From: Pomphorhynchus laevis
Lineage: Eukaryota > Acanthocephala > Palaeacanthocephala > Echinorhynchida > Pomphorhynchidae
Reading direction: 5' to 3'
NCBI GenBank assembly: GCA_012934845.2
Contig: WNNJ02003300.1
Span: 186,001-250,000, forward strand
Length of the DNA stretch: 64,000 nt
Part shown: piece by piece, positions 1 through 11,745 of the stretch
Layout of the letters: the number at the start of each line of letters is the position of its first letter
Numbering within the stretch: the first letter of the stretch is position 1
Program-made: the position numbers and the translations under genes
Notes under the pieces: model-generated
Databases searched by the model: none
Seen by the model: only the letters and a program-made list of their open reading frames with translations
Told to the model about the DNA's origin: nothing

Positions 1-1430
1 AAGCTGAAGACCGTGACACATTCTCATTGCGACTAATTGATTTCGACACATTCTTTATCTGTTCAAGAAACGCATTCAAAGGATAGCCTAACTTAACTAA
101 ATTTCTGGTTAGTAGAGTGAGCTCAGACTCGAGATACTCATGCGAGCTACTAACCCTGTATGCCCTGAAACAAAACCCACGAAAAATGCATAACTTAGTC
201 GCTGAGCTGTGGTTACTATCCCATCGAATATATGTATCAGTTTCGGTGGCTTTTCTGTATACTCTAGTAATGTGTATGATTTTTGCATTGACTTCACAAT
301 CTAGAAATGGCAAAAAGTCATTTTCCGGCCAAGATATACTTAACCCAATGCGGGGATGAATGCCATTTAAGAAATCGACAAAGTTTAAAGCATCATTTTT
401 AGCACAAGGCCATACCACGAAAATGTCATCAATATACCTATACCAAACCAACGGTTTTAAATGCTACTGAGAAATAGCTGACTCTTCAAATTTCTGCATA
501 AACAGGTCAGCTAACGCTGGGCCTAACGGGGACCCCATCGCTACACCAAAACAGTGATTGTAGATTGTGTCATTAAAAGTGAAGTTAGTGCATGTTGCTA
601 TTTCGAAAAATAATCTTAGATTTTGTAGGTTTCTTTGTTCTGACCAAGGAGGCGGAATCAATCCCAACGTATATTGCTTCATTGGTCGGTACATTAGTGA
701 AAAGGGACTTCACGTCTAGTGTGAAAATACAAAACTCTTTATCACCCACTTCTAATGTTCGGATACGATTTACAAAGTCTACGCTGTTTAGAACCTTAGA
801 GGGAATAGCCAAGACATGTGAGCGTAGAATATTAGCGAAAAATTTACCAGCCTCGTAATTAAATGAGTCCAACATTGATACAATGGGGCGAAGTGGAACG
901 CCTGGTTTATGAATCTTCGGTAGACCATACATATATGGTATAAGCGGATGAGATGGATACATACGAAGATAATCAACCCGAGTGATTAGCTGTTCAGTGG
1001 AAAAATATTTCAAGATGGTTATCAATTTAAGTGAATTACGAAATGTGAGATGCATGTCTGTAGCCTGAAAAGTGTTTCGATCCCGCAGTATTTCGAGCAT
1101 TTTTACGTTGTAGTCATTTTTATCCATCACTACGGTACAATTTCCCTTATTAGCCCTGGAGATAATTAAGTCACTGTTATCCCTTAATCCCCGAATAGCC
1201 TCTTTCTCAGCATGTGAAATATTAGTTTTTGGGGTTGTGTCTTTTTTTAAGACGAATCTCTATCCGCATACCTTTTATACGATTAATAACGTCCCCAGTG
1301 TTAGGATTGTTACTAAAGTTACTTGCTAGTTTAGAACACAACGACTCTAATTCAGTGCTTATATCAATCTTATATTCAATTTTGTGAATGTCGGGAAATT
1401 TTGTGAATTTCTCGACATTCACAAAATTGG
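1..1430 (-). mobile_element. Canonical Penelope-like element, RT part, cut by left edge
   Basis: Reads right to left; N-terminal part near 1,420 and RT to the window edge. Visible motifs: YGLPKIHKPGVPLRPIV (about 975-925), FTLDVKSLFTNVP (RT A box), GVAMGSPLGPALADLFM (B box, about 545-495) and YDDIFVVWP (catalytic box, about 435-410), followed by the LPFLD and VYRKATETD motifs. These are typical of Penelope/Poseidon-type RT. The reading frame shifts several times, so this is a decayed copy. The C-terminal GIY-YIG nuclease expected in this type would lie left of base 1. A GIY-YIG fragment of this type is present at 25.9 kb. It sits downstream of the last visible kinesin exon, probably in a further intron. 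Confidence 0.9.
1380..1426. repeat. 14-bp perfect inverted repeat at the 5' end of the Penelope copy
   Basis: TTTTGTGAATGTCG (1,380-1,393) is repeated inverted at 1,413-1,426 around a 19-base spacer. It marks the point where the Penelope homology stops. The stretch from about 1,430 to 1,690 beyond it has a coding-like piece on the + strand (NIQVLYDELTDTVNSRCWCQ, about 1,549-1,608) that I do not recognise. Confidence 0.75.
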
Positions 1431-1699
1431 TCTATCATGGAACTGCAAAAGGTTACAGAACATTGCACATATTCGAGAAAACATCCCAAAAGCTGCTAAT
1501 GAACGAGATTTGCTACAAATATTCGCTTCTACGCCGGTTTAAAAAAGAACATTCAAGTGCTGTACGACGAGTTAACAGACACAGTAAATTCGAGATGCTG
1601 GTGTCAGGTGATTTTTTTTGCTAAATTATAGCAAAAAACTTTATATTCAAAAGGTGAGTCGTCTAAAACGTAAAGCTATATTATTGTAAGAGAAGGCCT

Positions 1700-2885
1700 C
1701 ATAAAAAACTGTCTAATCACCATTTACGAAAAAGCACTCGTGCGTAAAGTCCGCGACCATCTAAGTAGACAAAAATTGATCCCACCAGGTTTTATGGGTA
1801 CGTTAAAAGTCGTTCGGTCCATTCAGCAATAGGTGAAGTGTATCAGTTTTGTCGCGATAATAGCCATCAACTTGTTGTGCCTGTTTTCCTTGACTTTTCT
1901 GCTGCATTTGACCGCATCTCCATTCCTTTCGTTATCTGCTTTCTCAGGTCCCTCGGGTTGCTTGCGAGAATAATTAACAGGGTGGAGATATTATTGCACA
2001 CCAAGCTATTCTTCTATGAAGATGACCCTGATGCGCGTCAGTTCTACCCTATTACAGGTGTACCTCAAGGCTCTCCACTTTCTTCAATATTGTATCTTGC
2101 TGCCACTATTGAACTATACAAAAATTTACAAGCGATCAACATCTAATGGTATACGCTGATGATACCACAGCCCTGTTCTCTGGAAGCAGATACAAAGATG
2201 TAGTCTTGGACATCAGCCGTTTCTTTTTAAGATTAAAAACCAGTTAAGCTTCTCCAATCTTGTTTTGAATTCCTCGAAATCGCAGGTGGTCGTCGTTCAT
2301 GACGCCCCTGTCACAAAGAAAAAATTAAAGAGATTAGCACTTTCAGCTCTATCTTCCATTTTGACTAATCAACCACTTCCTACCTTCACAAGTCGAGTAT
2401 GATACTTGGGGTTCATCATTACGGTGAAGTGTTCAGCGAAAGCTGACCTGGATATACCCAAACGTATCCTCAAAAGAGCTAGATGAGCCTTGAAACGGGC
2501 TCAGCATCTGTCATTGAATGGGAAAACCCAAGTGCGACTCTGGGGTACTTGGGCTATCTCGGAATCAGTCTTCTTCTACAGAGGACTCCCGCAGAGCAAA
2601 TACTAAAGTTTCTTAAGCTCCTCATCTCGCGATTACTGAGTATAGTCCGCCTCGATTGGATTCGTCCGAGGGGTGAAAGACCCCAGGCTGTTCAGTCGGA
2701 GAGCGGCTTGTTAAATCGTCTGGAAGGCTTAGATCCCTATGGTACTGAAGCCTTAGTTATAAAAAAGATGAATTTGTTAGACTGATTTTATTCATTTGTT
2801 TTCTTTTCTCGCATGTCTCGTTATTAAGTTTTTTTAATAGTTGTATGTATTATTTAATAAAATCTTTATTATTGTTCATGCTTTG
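1700..2885 (+). mobile_element. Jockey/I/R1-like LINE, 5'-truncated 3' fragment
   Basis: Encodes RT pieces FDRISIPFVI, FYEDDPDARQFYPITG, VPQGSPLSSILYLAA and, in another frame, YADDTTALFSG, followed by the C-terminal region. It is a clear relative of the longer copy at 38.7-42.6 kb (same FYEDDPDARQFYPITGV block). Homology starts near 1,700, so this is a 5'-truncated insertion, as usual for LINEs. The 3' end carries AATAAAATCTTTATTATTG near 2,857-2,876, matching the end of the other copy. Several frameshifts are present. It lies left of kinesin exon 5. Confidence 0.9.
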
Positions 2886-3050
2886 GATAGTTGTTTTCCA
2901 AATCGCAGCTAATTTATAATATTCCGTCTTTTAAAACGTTCATGTTTCAATTATGACAAATATTTTTCACTGACTTAAAAATCTTTATAGACTGATATTA
3001 AATTGGTCTGATTTTTTAGAATTATGTTATCATTAAATTTAAAGACATAC
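2886..3050. other. Short AT-rich intron stretch, nothing recognised
   Basis: Non-repetitive AT-rich sequence between the LINE 3' end and the donor of kinesin exon 5. Confidence 0.5.
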
Positions 3051-3169
3051 TTTAGTAATTTGGACCCTGCTCTTTGAATTTTCATTTGCAGAATTACGTG
3101 CGATCGAGATGATGAATAATTAGTAGAACTTCTCCCAATTTTAGCGTTTGATAATCCATATTGAATTAA
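3051..3169 (-). CDS. Kinesin exon 5 (switch I)
   Basis: 119 nt, entered in phase 0 after acceptor TATACAG and left after two bases at donor GTATGT. It encodes LIQYGLSNAKIGRSS followed by NYSSSRSHVILQMKIQ. NxxSSRSH is the kinesin switch I signature that contacts the nucleotide (about 3,121-3,098). It follows exon 4 smoothly: ...EDEVLE then LIQYG, matching the EEVLxLIxxG pattern of kinesin motors. The exon stands alone in AT-rich intron. Confidence 0.93.
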
Positions 3170-3477
3170 CTGTATAGAAAAATAAACAAGGTTGAAAATA
3201 CGACAATTTCACTAAACACGTATCTACAAATTTAAAAAGATTTGAAATAAAAATGTCGTAAAATTGTAAAATTAAATCAATTCTTGAGTCACGGATATTA
3301 CACTATTTATAAACAAAAAATGATAAATAAAAATTAAATAATTAATTTATGATATAATTATAAATAATAAATAATTGTTATATAAGATTTTATATAATTT
3401 ATATTTATAAAACAAAAATGAACTTTCGACAAATATGCATTTTTATCGAGGCAATATGCATCTTTTGCTATTAATTA

Positions 3478-3870
3478 CTATTATTAAACTAGTCATTTGT
3501 AGTTTACTTCCTAATTTAAAGTTAATATAATTGTGCTATCAACTTTGAATTAATTCATTTTAAGTTAATGTATGTTTTGTTGCCATCGTTGGGATAATAC
3601 ATTTTGTACCTAAAGATGGCAGTCGAAGCGTTTGAAATATTGTAAAATGCTTGATATTTACTATATATTTTTGATATACTATTATCAAACTAGTCATTTG
3701 TAGTTTACTTCCTAATTTAAAGTAAATATAATTGTGCTTTCAACTTTGAATTAATTCATTTTAAGTTAATATAATTTCTGTTGTCATCTATGGAAAATAT
3801 AATTTGTATCTGAAGATGACAGTCGTAGCTTTTAAATATTGTAAAATGCTTGATATTTACTACTATATTT
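3478..3870. repeat. About 201-bp tandem duplication in intron 4
   Basis: Two adjacent diverged copies, starting at about 3,480 and 3,681, sharing AAACTAGTCATTTGTAG, the following CTTCCTAATTTAAAGT, and GTAAAATGCTTGATATTTAC. Identity looks near 85-90%. There is no coding content; the rest of 3,170-4,700 is AT-rich and featureless. Confidence 0.8.
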
Positions 3871-4717
3871 ACTACTTTATTCAGCTAATCCGATAATTTG
3901 CATTTTATAATATTTTATAATTCATATAACATGCTTGATATTTCTACAAATATCGATATTTCATATCGATATACGTCAACTTGTTTCGGCTAAATGGTGT
4001 TTTAATATATAGATAAGTAATTATATAAGATTTAATAAGATTTATATTTTATACTATAAATAGATTAATAATAAATAAGTAAAATTTAAATAATTAAATA
4101 AATATAATTGAATGATTAAAATAAAAGTCAATTTTTATAAATTAAGTTTTTCAGTAGATATAATTTGGAGATTGCAGAATTTGGTTCCACAAGGAATTTC
4201 ATATTTAAAATAATAAATAAGGGTAAATATTGTAAGAACTGCGAACATTAAAACACAAAAGTATTTTTACACAAATTAGAAAATTCTTTATTTTGTGACA
4301 ATATAATTGTTATTTGATTAAATAACGATTTTTCTTAAATGAAATCGGATTCTCTTGAATGCGTATTTAAATTAAAAGATACTATTAATTACATACAATA
4401 TAATTACATATATTATAAAAGTATAATGGTAAAAAAAGTATATATAATGATATAAAAGTATGTATATTATACTTTTTAAATATACAATTATATTTAACTT
4501 TTATATACAATTATAGAATATTAATATTTATAAATAATTAATACATATTTATTATGTTATAATATAAGATATTAGATCATAAATTTTAATTATTAAATAT
4601 CTCAATAATACAGCTATTTATTTACAGAAAATAGCATTTGTTTGAATATTTTTTAGTTTTCTGGCGAAATCCATTCGATAAAAAAGCTTTAAACAATATT
4701 TTCTTTAAATTTTCAAC

Positions 4718-4760
4718 GACGCAGTCGTCCTCATCAGAAACTGACGAGGACGACTGCGTC
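4718..4760. repeat. Perfect 15-bp GC-rich hairpin
   Basis: GACGCAGTCGTCCTC (4,718-4,732) and its exact inverse (4,746-4,760) flank a 13-base loop that itself contains TCAG/CTGA. It is much more GC-rich than its surroundings and abuts the end of a Penelope-like RT fragment. Confidence 0.9.
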
Positions 4761-4769
4761 TTTTATTAT

Positions 4770-5040
4770 AAAAGTATATAGCATATTTAGTTTTTACACA
4801 GTTATGAACAAATTCATATTCTATAAAGCTTAAAAAAAGTCAGCTATAATTGGGCTACTATTACCACCCATTGGAACACCTTTTATTTGTCTAAATATAG
4901 ATGTCCCTACTTTTAAATAATTTTGATTTATCAAAATATTTAAGGATTCTATTAATTCAATTTTATCCATATATTTATATTTACTTGATGGTTTAATTTT
5001 GGTTAGATATGCGTTATAGTTTATAGCACTTTCCGAATAT
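4770..5040 (-). mobile_element. Naiad-like Penelope element, RT fragment
   Basis: The minus strand reads the palm region around LIESLNILINQNYLKVG and the GVP.GGNSSPIIAD block, nearly identical to 13,260-13,480 and 54,320-54,500. Both ends are truncated, and coding is broken at the 5' end near 5,030. Confidence 0.85.
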
Positions 5041-5700
5041 AAGATTAATATCTTATAAGATTGAAATAGTGTTATTTTTCAGTTGAAATCCCTGCAATTG
5101 ATATCCCTGCTTTTATAATTTAATAATGATATTCGCAGAATGACAAATATCATTATTATTTGGGTAAACAATATTTAGGTATTTAGATAAAATGATTTAC
5201 AAAATGAATACATTCTATTCCATATTCAATAGTATGTGAATTAATTCGTATAATTTATATAATTCATGATAAGGCTACATTAATGTACGTATCATGAATT
5301 AAAAACTTTACTAATAATTTAAATAAAAAACTTTGACTAAAACTATTTTCATTCTTGACTATAAATATGTGACATTAACTTTTTAAAGTACAAATTGAGT
5401 CAATTAGCTGCATTATATTATTTTGCTTTAAATTATAAATTTAAATATATAAATATTTAAATTTTAATAATTGTTATAATTCGGAATTTTTATAACTTTT
5501 ATACCATGCGTTAGAATGATGCAACTAGCGGTGACATTTAAATACGAAAGAAGTTTACTTTACTTTTTAGTATAACACACGAACAGTAAAGTTTAAATTA
5601 ATTAATTTAATTATCAAATAATTATTGTATAAATAAGAAAGAATTTCAATGCAACTTTTTTAATTAACATGAGCAGGAAAGTAGAAACCTGTAATCTTAT
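5041..5700. other. AT-rich intron stretch, nothing recognised
   Basis: No long open frame, no repeat shared with the rest of the window and no splice-bounded exon seen on either strand. Confidence 0.5.
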
Positions 5701-5995
5701 TTATAACCTTTTATAGTAAGCTTAACACGGAATGCGTTTACCACAAAAGCCTAGCCTCCAATGGGGAGTTTCGACCCACTATAGGGTGGTATCATCAGTG
5801 TGGCCCTGGAGCAACACAATTTCGACAAGACTGGATCCTTATTAAACCTCTGACATGAATTCACTAAGTGCACGCTTCTACACCAGGTGACCAGTCTTAC
5901 ATCTGGTACATGGTTTGCTAAGCAGATGCTTTACAGAGCAGCACATGTGATATCGCTCCTCCCTTCAACAGCCTACTAAGGTTACTGAACAAGCA
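5700..5995 (-). mobile_element. Short non-coding element with a hammerhead-like core
   Basis: A roughly 295-bp island of balanced base composition in AT-rich DNA, without coding potential. The minus strand carries a CTGATGA...GAAAC core (see the ribozyme entry). Hammerhead-bearing SINE-like or retrozyme-like elements are known from several animal groups; assignment here is by analogy. The island lies about 290 bp beyond the 3' end of the LINE fragment at 6.3-7.9 kb, and the two may or may not be connected. Confidence 0.5.
5740..5804 (-). ncRNA. Hammerhead-like ribozyme, normal strand order
   Basis: On the minus strand: GCCACA (stem I), CTGATGA (5,798-5,792), TACCAC / GTGGGT (stem II, imperfect), GAAA (5,772-5,769), CTCC/GGAG (stem III hairpin), a possible UUU cleavage triplet, then TGTGGT pairing with GCCACA (five Watson-Crick pairs and one G-U). 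The order of the core strands is that of a type I hammerhead. Weak points: no canonical G10.1-C11.1 pair, and extra bases between stem III and the cleavage site. It may be a decayed copy. Confidence 0.45.
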
Positions 5996-6286
5996 ACACA
6001 TGCGAATAATTATTTCAATCTTAAATTTAAATTTAAATAATATTTATTTTAAATAGAATTTAAATCTGTGATTTTCAACGGAAATAAACATAAACTTTGA
6101 TATTTATATATCAAAAATATTGTTGAAATCCACAGAAACTTCGGAAAGTTCAACAGAAGAACGTAAATTATAATTATATTTTGATGCGTTCCTACGTTAG
6201 CGATATAAAAGAGACAATATATTTTATAAAATGAAAAAAAGAGCATTGGAAATAACAACAATTTCTCGACAAGAAAAAAACAAATT

Positions 6287-7935
6287 TTAATACACAAGAT
6301 TTTTCCTGTCATCTACTGGTCTGGGTGTCGGGTCGTAGATTCCGTGACGAACCAAACTACTCAAGACATCGCGCTTCTGGGTAACAGATCCGAGTTCTCT
6401 TTCAGATAGCCCTAGGCGGTCTTCGACCAGTTTCGAGATTTGATATCTCCACCGGTATCGAGATCTACATCGAGGTCTCGTTCCAGAGAGTTCAGCCTGG
6501 AAAACTCTCCGAGGAAGGCGATCGCTAGACATCCGCAGAACGAGCCCTAGCCAACTCAGATGACTTTCTTCGATGTGGAAAAGAAGCGACTTTATTGCGA
6601 ATTCATCCCAGATGACCAAATCCTAACCTTATCTCTAAGGATAAGACCGGCCACATCGCGAAGGAACCTCATTTTGGTCGCCTATATCCGAGATATTATC
6701 TTTGCGGTCATTACCCAAAGCATATGACCATAGGTTAAGATATGAACGAAGATTGCGTGGTAAGCCAAAGTTTCGCCCGAAGACTAAACTCCCGCTCTAC
6801 CACGACATACCTGCACAAAGAACGCATTGATGCGTTAGCTACACATATCCGCATTACAATTTTCCTGATTTTTCTGCCGTCCCTCGATAACAATACATTA
6901 AGATACTTGAAGTCCTCCACATCAGGAAGAATCTTCCCCAACTCGGGTTGACATTGACACCTGAATCCGAGATGAACACATAGAGACAGTCTTGGAGGTA
7001 CTAAACAACATCCCTGCTGCTTGGCATTTCATTGTAAATCGATCTAGTAGGTATTGTAAATCCTCAGGACAAGCAGCCAACAAAACAACGTCATTTGCAA
7101 AAAGCAGATATGGTATCCAGAATGAACCGAACTGAAGACTGACATCCGACTGAGCAGCCCCTCTCGTAATTTTGTCAATGTAAACAAGTAACAAACGTTG
7201 AGACAAATAACAAACCTAACAAAGCCTAACGCCCACTGAAAATGATTCATACTTCCTACCTAGAACAAGAACACAAATCATACGTTGTTCATACAGAGAG
7301 ACCACAGCTACGCGAAGATAGTGTGGTACGCCATAACCTCATAGTACCTTCAACAACCTCCCTCTGAACTCGGTCGAACACCGTCTCCAAATTTACAAAG
7401 CACATGTAGACCGGTTAAGCGAACTCGCCAGATCGATCGAGGAAATTTAAGAGAGTAAAAAGCTAATCCGGGGTTCCACGACATGGACCAAAGCCGCATT
7501 GTTCCTCTTGCAATTGTCCCTCAACTATACGCAGTATCCTTACTCAAGAATTCTAACAAATAGTTTACCAGCTTGGCTAAGAGTGATGCCTCGATAATTG
7601 AAACACACTTTTCGTTCATCTTTCTTAAATATCGGCACCACCACCTCAGTTAGCCTTTAACTAGGAGCCTTGCCAAACTTCAATGCAACGTTGAAGATCC
7701 GTGTTAGCCACTTCATGCTTACAACGTCGAGATCCTTTGAAGCTTCAGGTCAAATTTAGCCTAATCCAGACGACTTGACATTTCCAAGTTTTTTAACAAC
7801 AGTAATGACCTCTTCCAAAGAGATGAGCTCTTCAGTTGGTTCTAAAGGCTCTACTTTTACAAGAAGTAGAGTCCTTAGAACCAACGGAAGAGCTCATCTC
7901 TTTAGAAGAGGTCATTGCTGTTGTTAACAACTTCG
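6287..7935 (-). mobile_element. LINE RT (RTE/Rex-like), decayed copy A
   Basis: The minus strand encodes, from 5' to 3', fragments related to the palm region with LFANDVVLLAACPEDLQYLL (catalytic box, FADD changed to FAND), a middle part (GKILPDVEDFKYLNVLLSRD) and the C-terminal part (SHLSWLGLVLRMSSDRLPRR, RYRWRYQISKLVEDRLGLS). This matches a LINE type common in fish and invertebrates whose RT ends in WLGH..RM..DRLP...G.RPR.RPR. Several frameshifts and stops are present. The 3' end is near 6,250. A second copy is at 56,948-58,130. Clade is uncertain. Confidence 0.85.
7791..7935. repeat. Inverted duplication at the 5' end of the LINE copy
   Basis: About 65 bp (7,791-7,856, including GAGATGAGCTCTTC and TTGGTTCTAA) is repeated inverted at 7,866-7,935, centred near 7,861, with a few mismatches. 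It looks like a fold-back formed during or after LINE insertion. Confidence 0.85.
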
Positions 7936-8117
7936 TAATGGCAAGTTAAAAATGAAAATTAAAAACAGTGGTTAATAAATTTTGTAAAACCACTGCCTTA
8001 TATCATTGCCATACAACTTTTGTACCAGATAAAACATCACATAATTGTTATTAATTAGATTTGTGAAAGAGTAATGTTTATACAAATTCATATATCAACT
8101 TTTATACAATCGATATT

Positions 8118-8540
8118 TTATCGATATCCATTGATAATACGTATCCTATAAAGATGATAAAAATAATAATTGACCGTCTTGCATCTAATAAAGACGCAAG
8201 ACGGTAAATCAGCCGTAAGGATAGTTCTTTTATAGGCTATCTGATATCCCTTCGATGACTCCAACGGCGGATGGGACAATAAATGAAAAGGCTGAAAATA
8301 GTATCGGAGACCTGTTTTCTTCCAGTAGCGACGTGTGATCATCAAAGGATATTGGAAACGGGAGATAGCTGAACAAACAAACCAAGACAATGAAAATTAC
8401 AAACAACAAATTTACAAAATATAATTTAAGTGCGAAGAACAATGGTCAACTCACCACTGACCGAAGGAGTTTTCATTGTTGGGTGACGTTTGACCAGGCA
8501 GTTGCACAAAGACAGCGAAAACTACAATTGTTAACTACAA
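8118..8540. other. Unclassified, less AT-rich stretch with a 10-bp hairpin
   Basis: Contains ACCGTCTTGC (8,173-8,182) with its inverse GCAAGACGGT (8,196-8,205), followed by about 330 bp of more balanced composition with short open frames on the minus strand. I recognise no domain. It could be a small non-autonomous element in intron 4. Confidence 0.4.
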
Positions 8541-8976
8541 TTGTCTTATTTTAGAATATGTTTTTGTTGTTGAAAAGATATTTAAGAATGAGAGATTTCC
8601 CAAACTTGTATTTTAGATAATATGGTCTTTTAAATTAATACATAAAATTGCAATGTAAAATATAATTCATGATAGCTGCTAATTTATTAGAGTATGGAAT
8701 CAAAAATAATTATATTATTTATGAAAAATTGTCAGTCCAATATTTCAATACCTATCATTTCAATGATCGCTACTGTTTAAATGAACTTATTCAAATCATT
8801 TGCGAACACCTAATGCTGGTAATTTAAACATGTTTTTATAATACAAATTTTTATAAAACTTGGAGTATTATGTCGTAATACTCATCTTGTTGTATATTTG
8901 TTTAATATTTATCTGTAACAATTGTTTTCTTATAATTTCAAAAATGAAGTTATCATGACATAGTATAACATGTTAC

Positions 8977-9064
8977 CTCAAGAACTTCATCTTCATTTTC
9001 AGCTGTCGATTTGAGTAATTCACTAATAAATTGTTTTCCAGCTTTGTCTTCCATCATATTTAGC
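8977..9064 (-). CDS. Kinesin exon 4
   Basis: 88 nt between acceptor AATCTTTAG and donor GTAACA. Entered with one base completing a codon and left in phase 0. Encodes LNMMEDKAGKQF and ISELLKSTAENEDEVLE. With the last two bases of exon 3 it reads ...DLLNQRKR-LNMMEDKAGK, the kinesin pattern DLL...L...ED..G...I..L. It is too short to show up as a long open frame and was found by phase matching. Confidence 0.88.
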
Positions 9065-9209
9065 CTAAAGATTAAATTTATTGATCCCTAGTCTGATTTA
9101 ATTACAGTACACGAGTAAGCACTCAATAACCATTATATTTCGATTCATATTAAAGTAAAGGTAAAACTGTTATTGAAGATTAGCGTTGCAAAACCTTTTT
9201 GTAAATAAA

Positions 9210-9445
9210 TTTCGTAGATATCAAAAACAATAAAAATAAAGATTAATAATAAATAATTATGTAAAATTTTAAACAATTTATATTACGATAGAATTTATAA
9301 TTAAAATTTAAAATAAAAATCAAATTTTATAAATTGACTAATAAATAATAGACGACGTATTCGAATAAGGATTAGATGTCATCAGTAGGAACAGCTATGC
9401 TATCACGTTTCAACCCCTATTTCTCGACATAACATAGTAATTTTC
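9210..9445 (-). repeat. Solo Naiad-like terminal unit (diverged)
   Basis: In antisense: the AT-rich tract, the hairpin CAAATTTTATAAATTG, then the ATTAGATGTCATCAGTAGG / CTATGCTATCACGTTTCAAC structured motif. No coding part is attached. One of many solo copies. Confidence 0.75.
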
Positions 9446-11034
9446 AAATGTTATGTTTTTAATATATTAAAGACAGTCATTTTTAAGTTTTATGTAATTT
9501 ATATTTTTCTGGTTAAATTACATTCGTGTGCCATCTAATACTATGCGTCGGCATAATAAATTATCTACACAAGACGAATTCTTTTATATTAATTTTTACA
9601 ACGTTTCAGTCATGCACAGTGACCCTTTTCAAAATAGTACTTGTTTTCAAAAGGAAAGCTCTACATTTTAAATACGGTTCGCCTTTTTTTTAACGTATTA
9701 CAGTTGAGTGAAAATGTTTTTAAACAAATAATTTTTTGATTCTTAAAATTAAACATTCTTTTAATTTTTAAGAAAGTACTTGTTTTCAAAAGGAAAACAA
9801 GTAAAAGTGACCCTTTTTAAGATAGCACTTGTTAACACGTGAGGATAATAAATTATCTACAACTGACGAATTCTTTTCTATAAATTTTTATATAGCAGCG
9901 GGGCCAAATACGCACTAATGACGTATTTCACATGATGAAATTTGATTATTTAGTGTACCTTATTATAATACAAAACATTTTGTTTATTGTCAATAAGAGT
10001 TTTTCGCTTTAAATAAATTTCATTCAAAAATATTATTAAAAATAATATACATAAAAATATAAACACTAATATATAAATTTATATTAAATGTTATAAATTT
10101 ATATATTAAACATTCGTAGTGAAATATCCATATTGGTTGGGAAATTACGAAGTGACCTGTTTATTAAACCGAATATTGCGTGACAACATTAAACTCGACA
10201 CCATTAATTGCAATTTTATTAAACAAAAATTGCAATAAAATTGCAATGAAAATAAATTACATTCAATAAAATTGCAATGACCAAGGTATTGTTGAGCTGT
10301 CCAACGCTAACTTGTTTCAGTCTTAAGTTTGCTATCACTGAACAAGATATATTTCTGGATGCACTGTTAAGTGAAAACTCCTCTGAATAGTCACTGAAAA
10401 TAGCCGTCAGTTAGTCTTACGTTGGAGTACTAACTAGACGGTTTACAAAGAGGATACATGCAAATCCGAAACCGAAATCATTCAAGTAACATTCGTTAAT
10501 GATTAATGTATGGAACATCTCAAAAATAGTCTTAAACGGTCAAACTTAATTGATTTATCCTTTTACCATAAAAAATAAATACACTGATAAGTATTTCTAA
10601 GCTAAAACCTAAAATGCCTATACGAGAACAAGTATACAGCATTTCGTGTAAACAATACTCTTGCATATATAGTCTGTCAATCTAATCAAATTTGCCAATC
10701 ACATGAAACAGAACACGCTATCATTTTCATTTTATAGAACATTGATTACATCAAATTCAATTAAAATAATTCTATGTAATGATACAATATTAATATCAAT
10801 ATACAATATTAATAGTAGCTGATTTTATGATAACTGCTATTCAATAGCTTACAATCTATTAATAAAAATTAAACTAATTATTATCTAATAATTAGATAAT
10901 AATTAATATAATTTGTTAATAATTAAGCTTATAATTATATATAAATAATTATTATATTTATTATAAATAATAAATCTATTTAATAATAGCTTATTATCGC
11001 AATCACTCTAATATTAATGAAATTTTATTGGTAC
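9446..11034. other. Intron 3 sequence, nothing recognised
   Basis: AT-rich. A short motif (GTACTTGTTTTCAAAAGG) occurs twice, near 9,638 and 9,775. No coding or structured feature could be supported. Confidence 0.5.
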
Positions 11035-11229
11035 CTTTTTCGTTGGTTCAACAAGTCGTATATTTGATTGCCAAATATTTCCATTAAGCTAATTTCAATG
11101 TATTTTGCTCCAGATGCGAACAGATCTTTCACAGCGTAGTGTATTAAACCATGATACCCACAATTACCAAATATGGTAAACGTTTTTCCTGTTCCAGTCT
11201 GACCATAGCAAATATAAAACGTATCCAAC
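11035..11229 (-). CDS. Kinesin exon 3 (P-loop)
   Basis: 195 nt. Acceptor ATTATAAAG, donor GTACCA. Entered with one base completing a codon and left after two bases. Encodes LDTFYICYGQTGTGKTFT, then GNCGYHGLIHYAVKDLF and KYIEISLMEIFGNQIYDLLN. GQTGTGKT (about 11,204-11,181) is the kinesin P-loop that binds ATP phosphates; EI(F/Y)xxxxxDLL is the next conserved kinesin block. This exon alone identifies the gene as a kinesin motor. Confidence 0.95.
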
Positions 11230-11334
11230 CTTTATAATTACAAGCATAAAAGAAAATTTACAAAATACATTAGAAATTGAATGAACAATAAAAAATAGAA
11301 TATGTAACTGTTATATTAAACTAAAAATGTTATT

Positions 11335-11745
11335 TTCTCCTGATGACCTCTAAACCTTATTCTGATACACGGTATGTTATTTATTAGTCAATTCATAAAA
11401 ATGACTTTTATTTCAAATTTCAATTTTAAATATGGCTTGATATAAATTACATAAAATTTTATATATTTTTATTGGAACAAAGAATAAACAAATTTTCCTT
11501 TATTTGAAACAATTCAATATTTCGATAGGTCCAACATGAGCTATTGAAATATTGATTTTTCTAAATAAAGGAAAATGAGTTTATGTTTTTGTTTCAATAA
11601 AACCATATAATCGAAATGGAAGGAGATTATGGGTTTAGTATTTATTATGAAATCTTATATAATTATTTATTATTTATCTTTATTTTTAATTTATATAAAG
11701 TATAAAATACGTAGATTCAGTTATCTGATCTGATTTGTTCTACTG
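11335..11745 (+). repeat. Solo Naiad-like terminal unit with internal fold-back
   Basis: Sense copy: CTGATGACCTCTAAACC, TTATTCTGATAC, TTATTTATTAGTCAATTC and, at the far end, AAATACGTAGATTCAGTTA then TCTGATCTGATTT. Inside it, 11,492-11,530 and 11,545-11,580 form an imperfect inverted pair (CAATATTTCGATAG against CTATTGAAATATTG). Confidence 0.75.

Noticed and set aside
8230-8442. Host exon on the minus strand with a hydrophobic N-terminus
   Set aside because: No splice-phase partner, no kinesin similarity, and it overlaps a likely small repeat.
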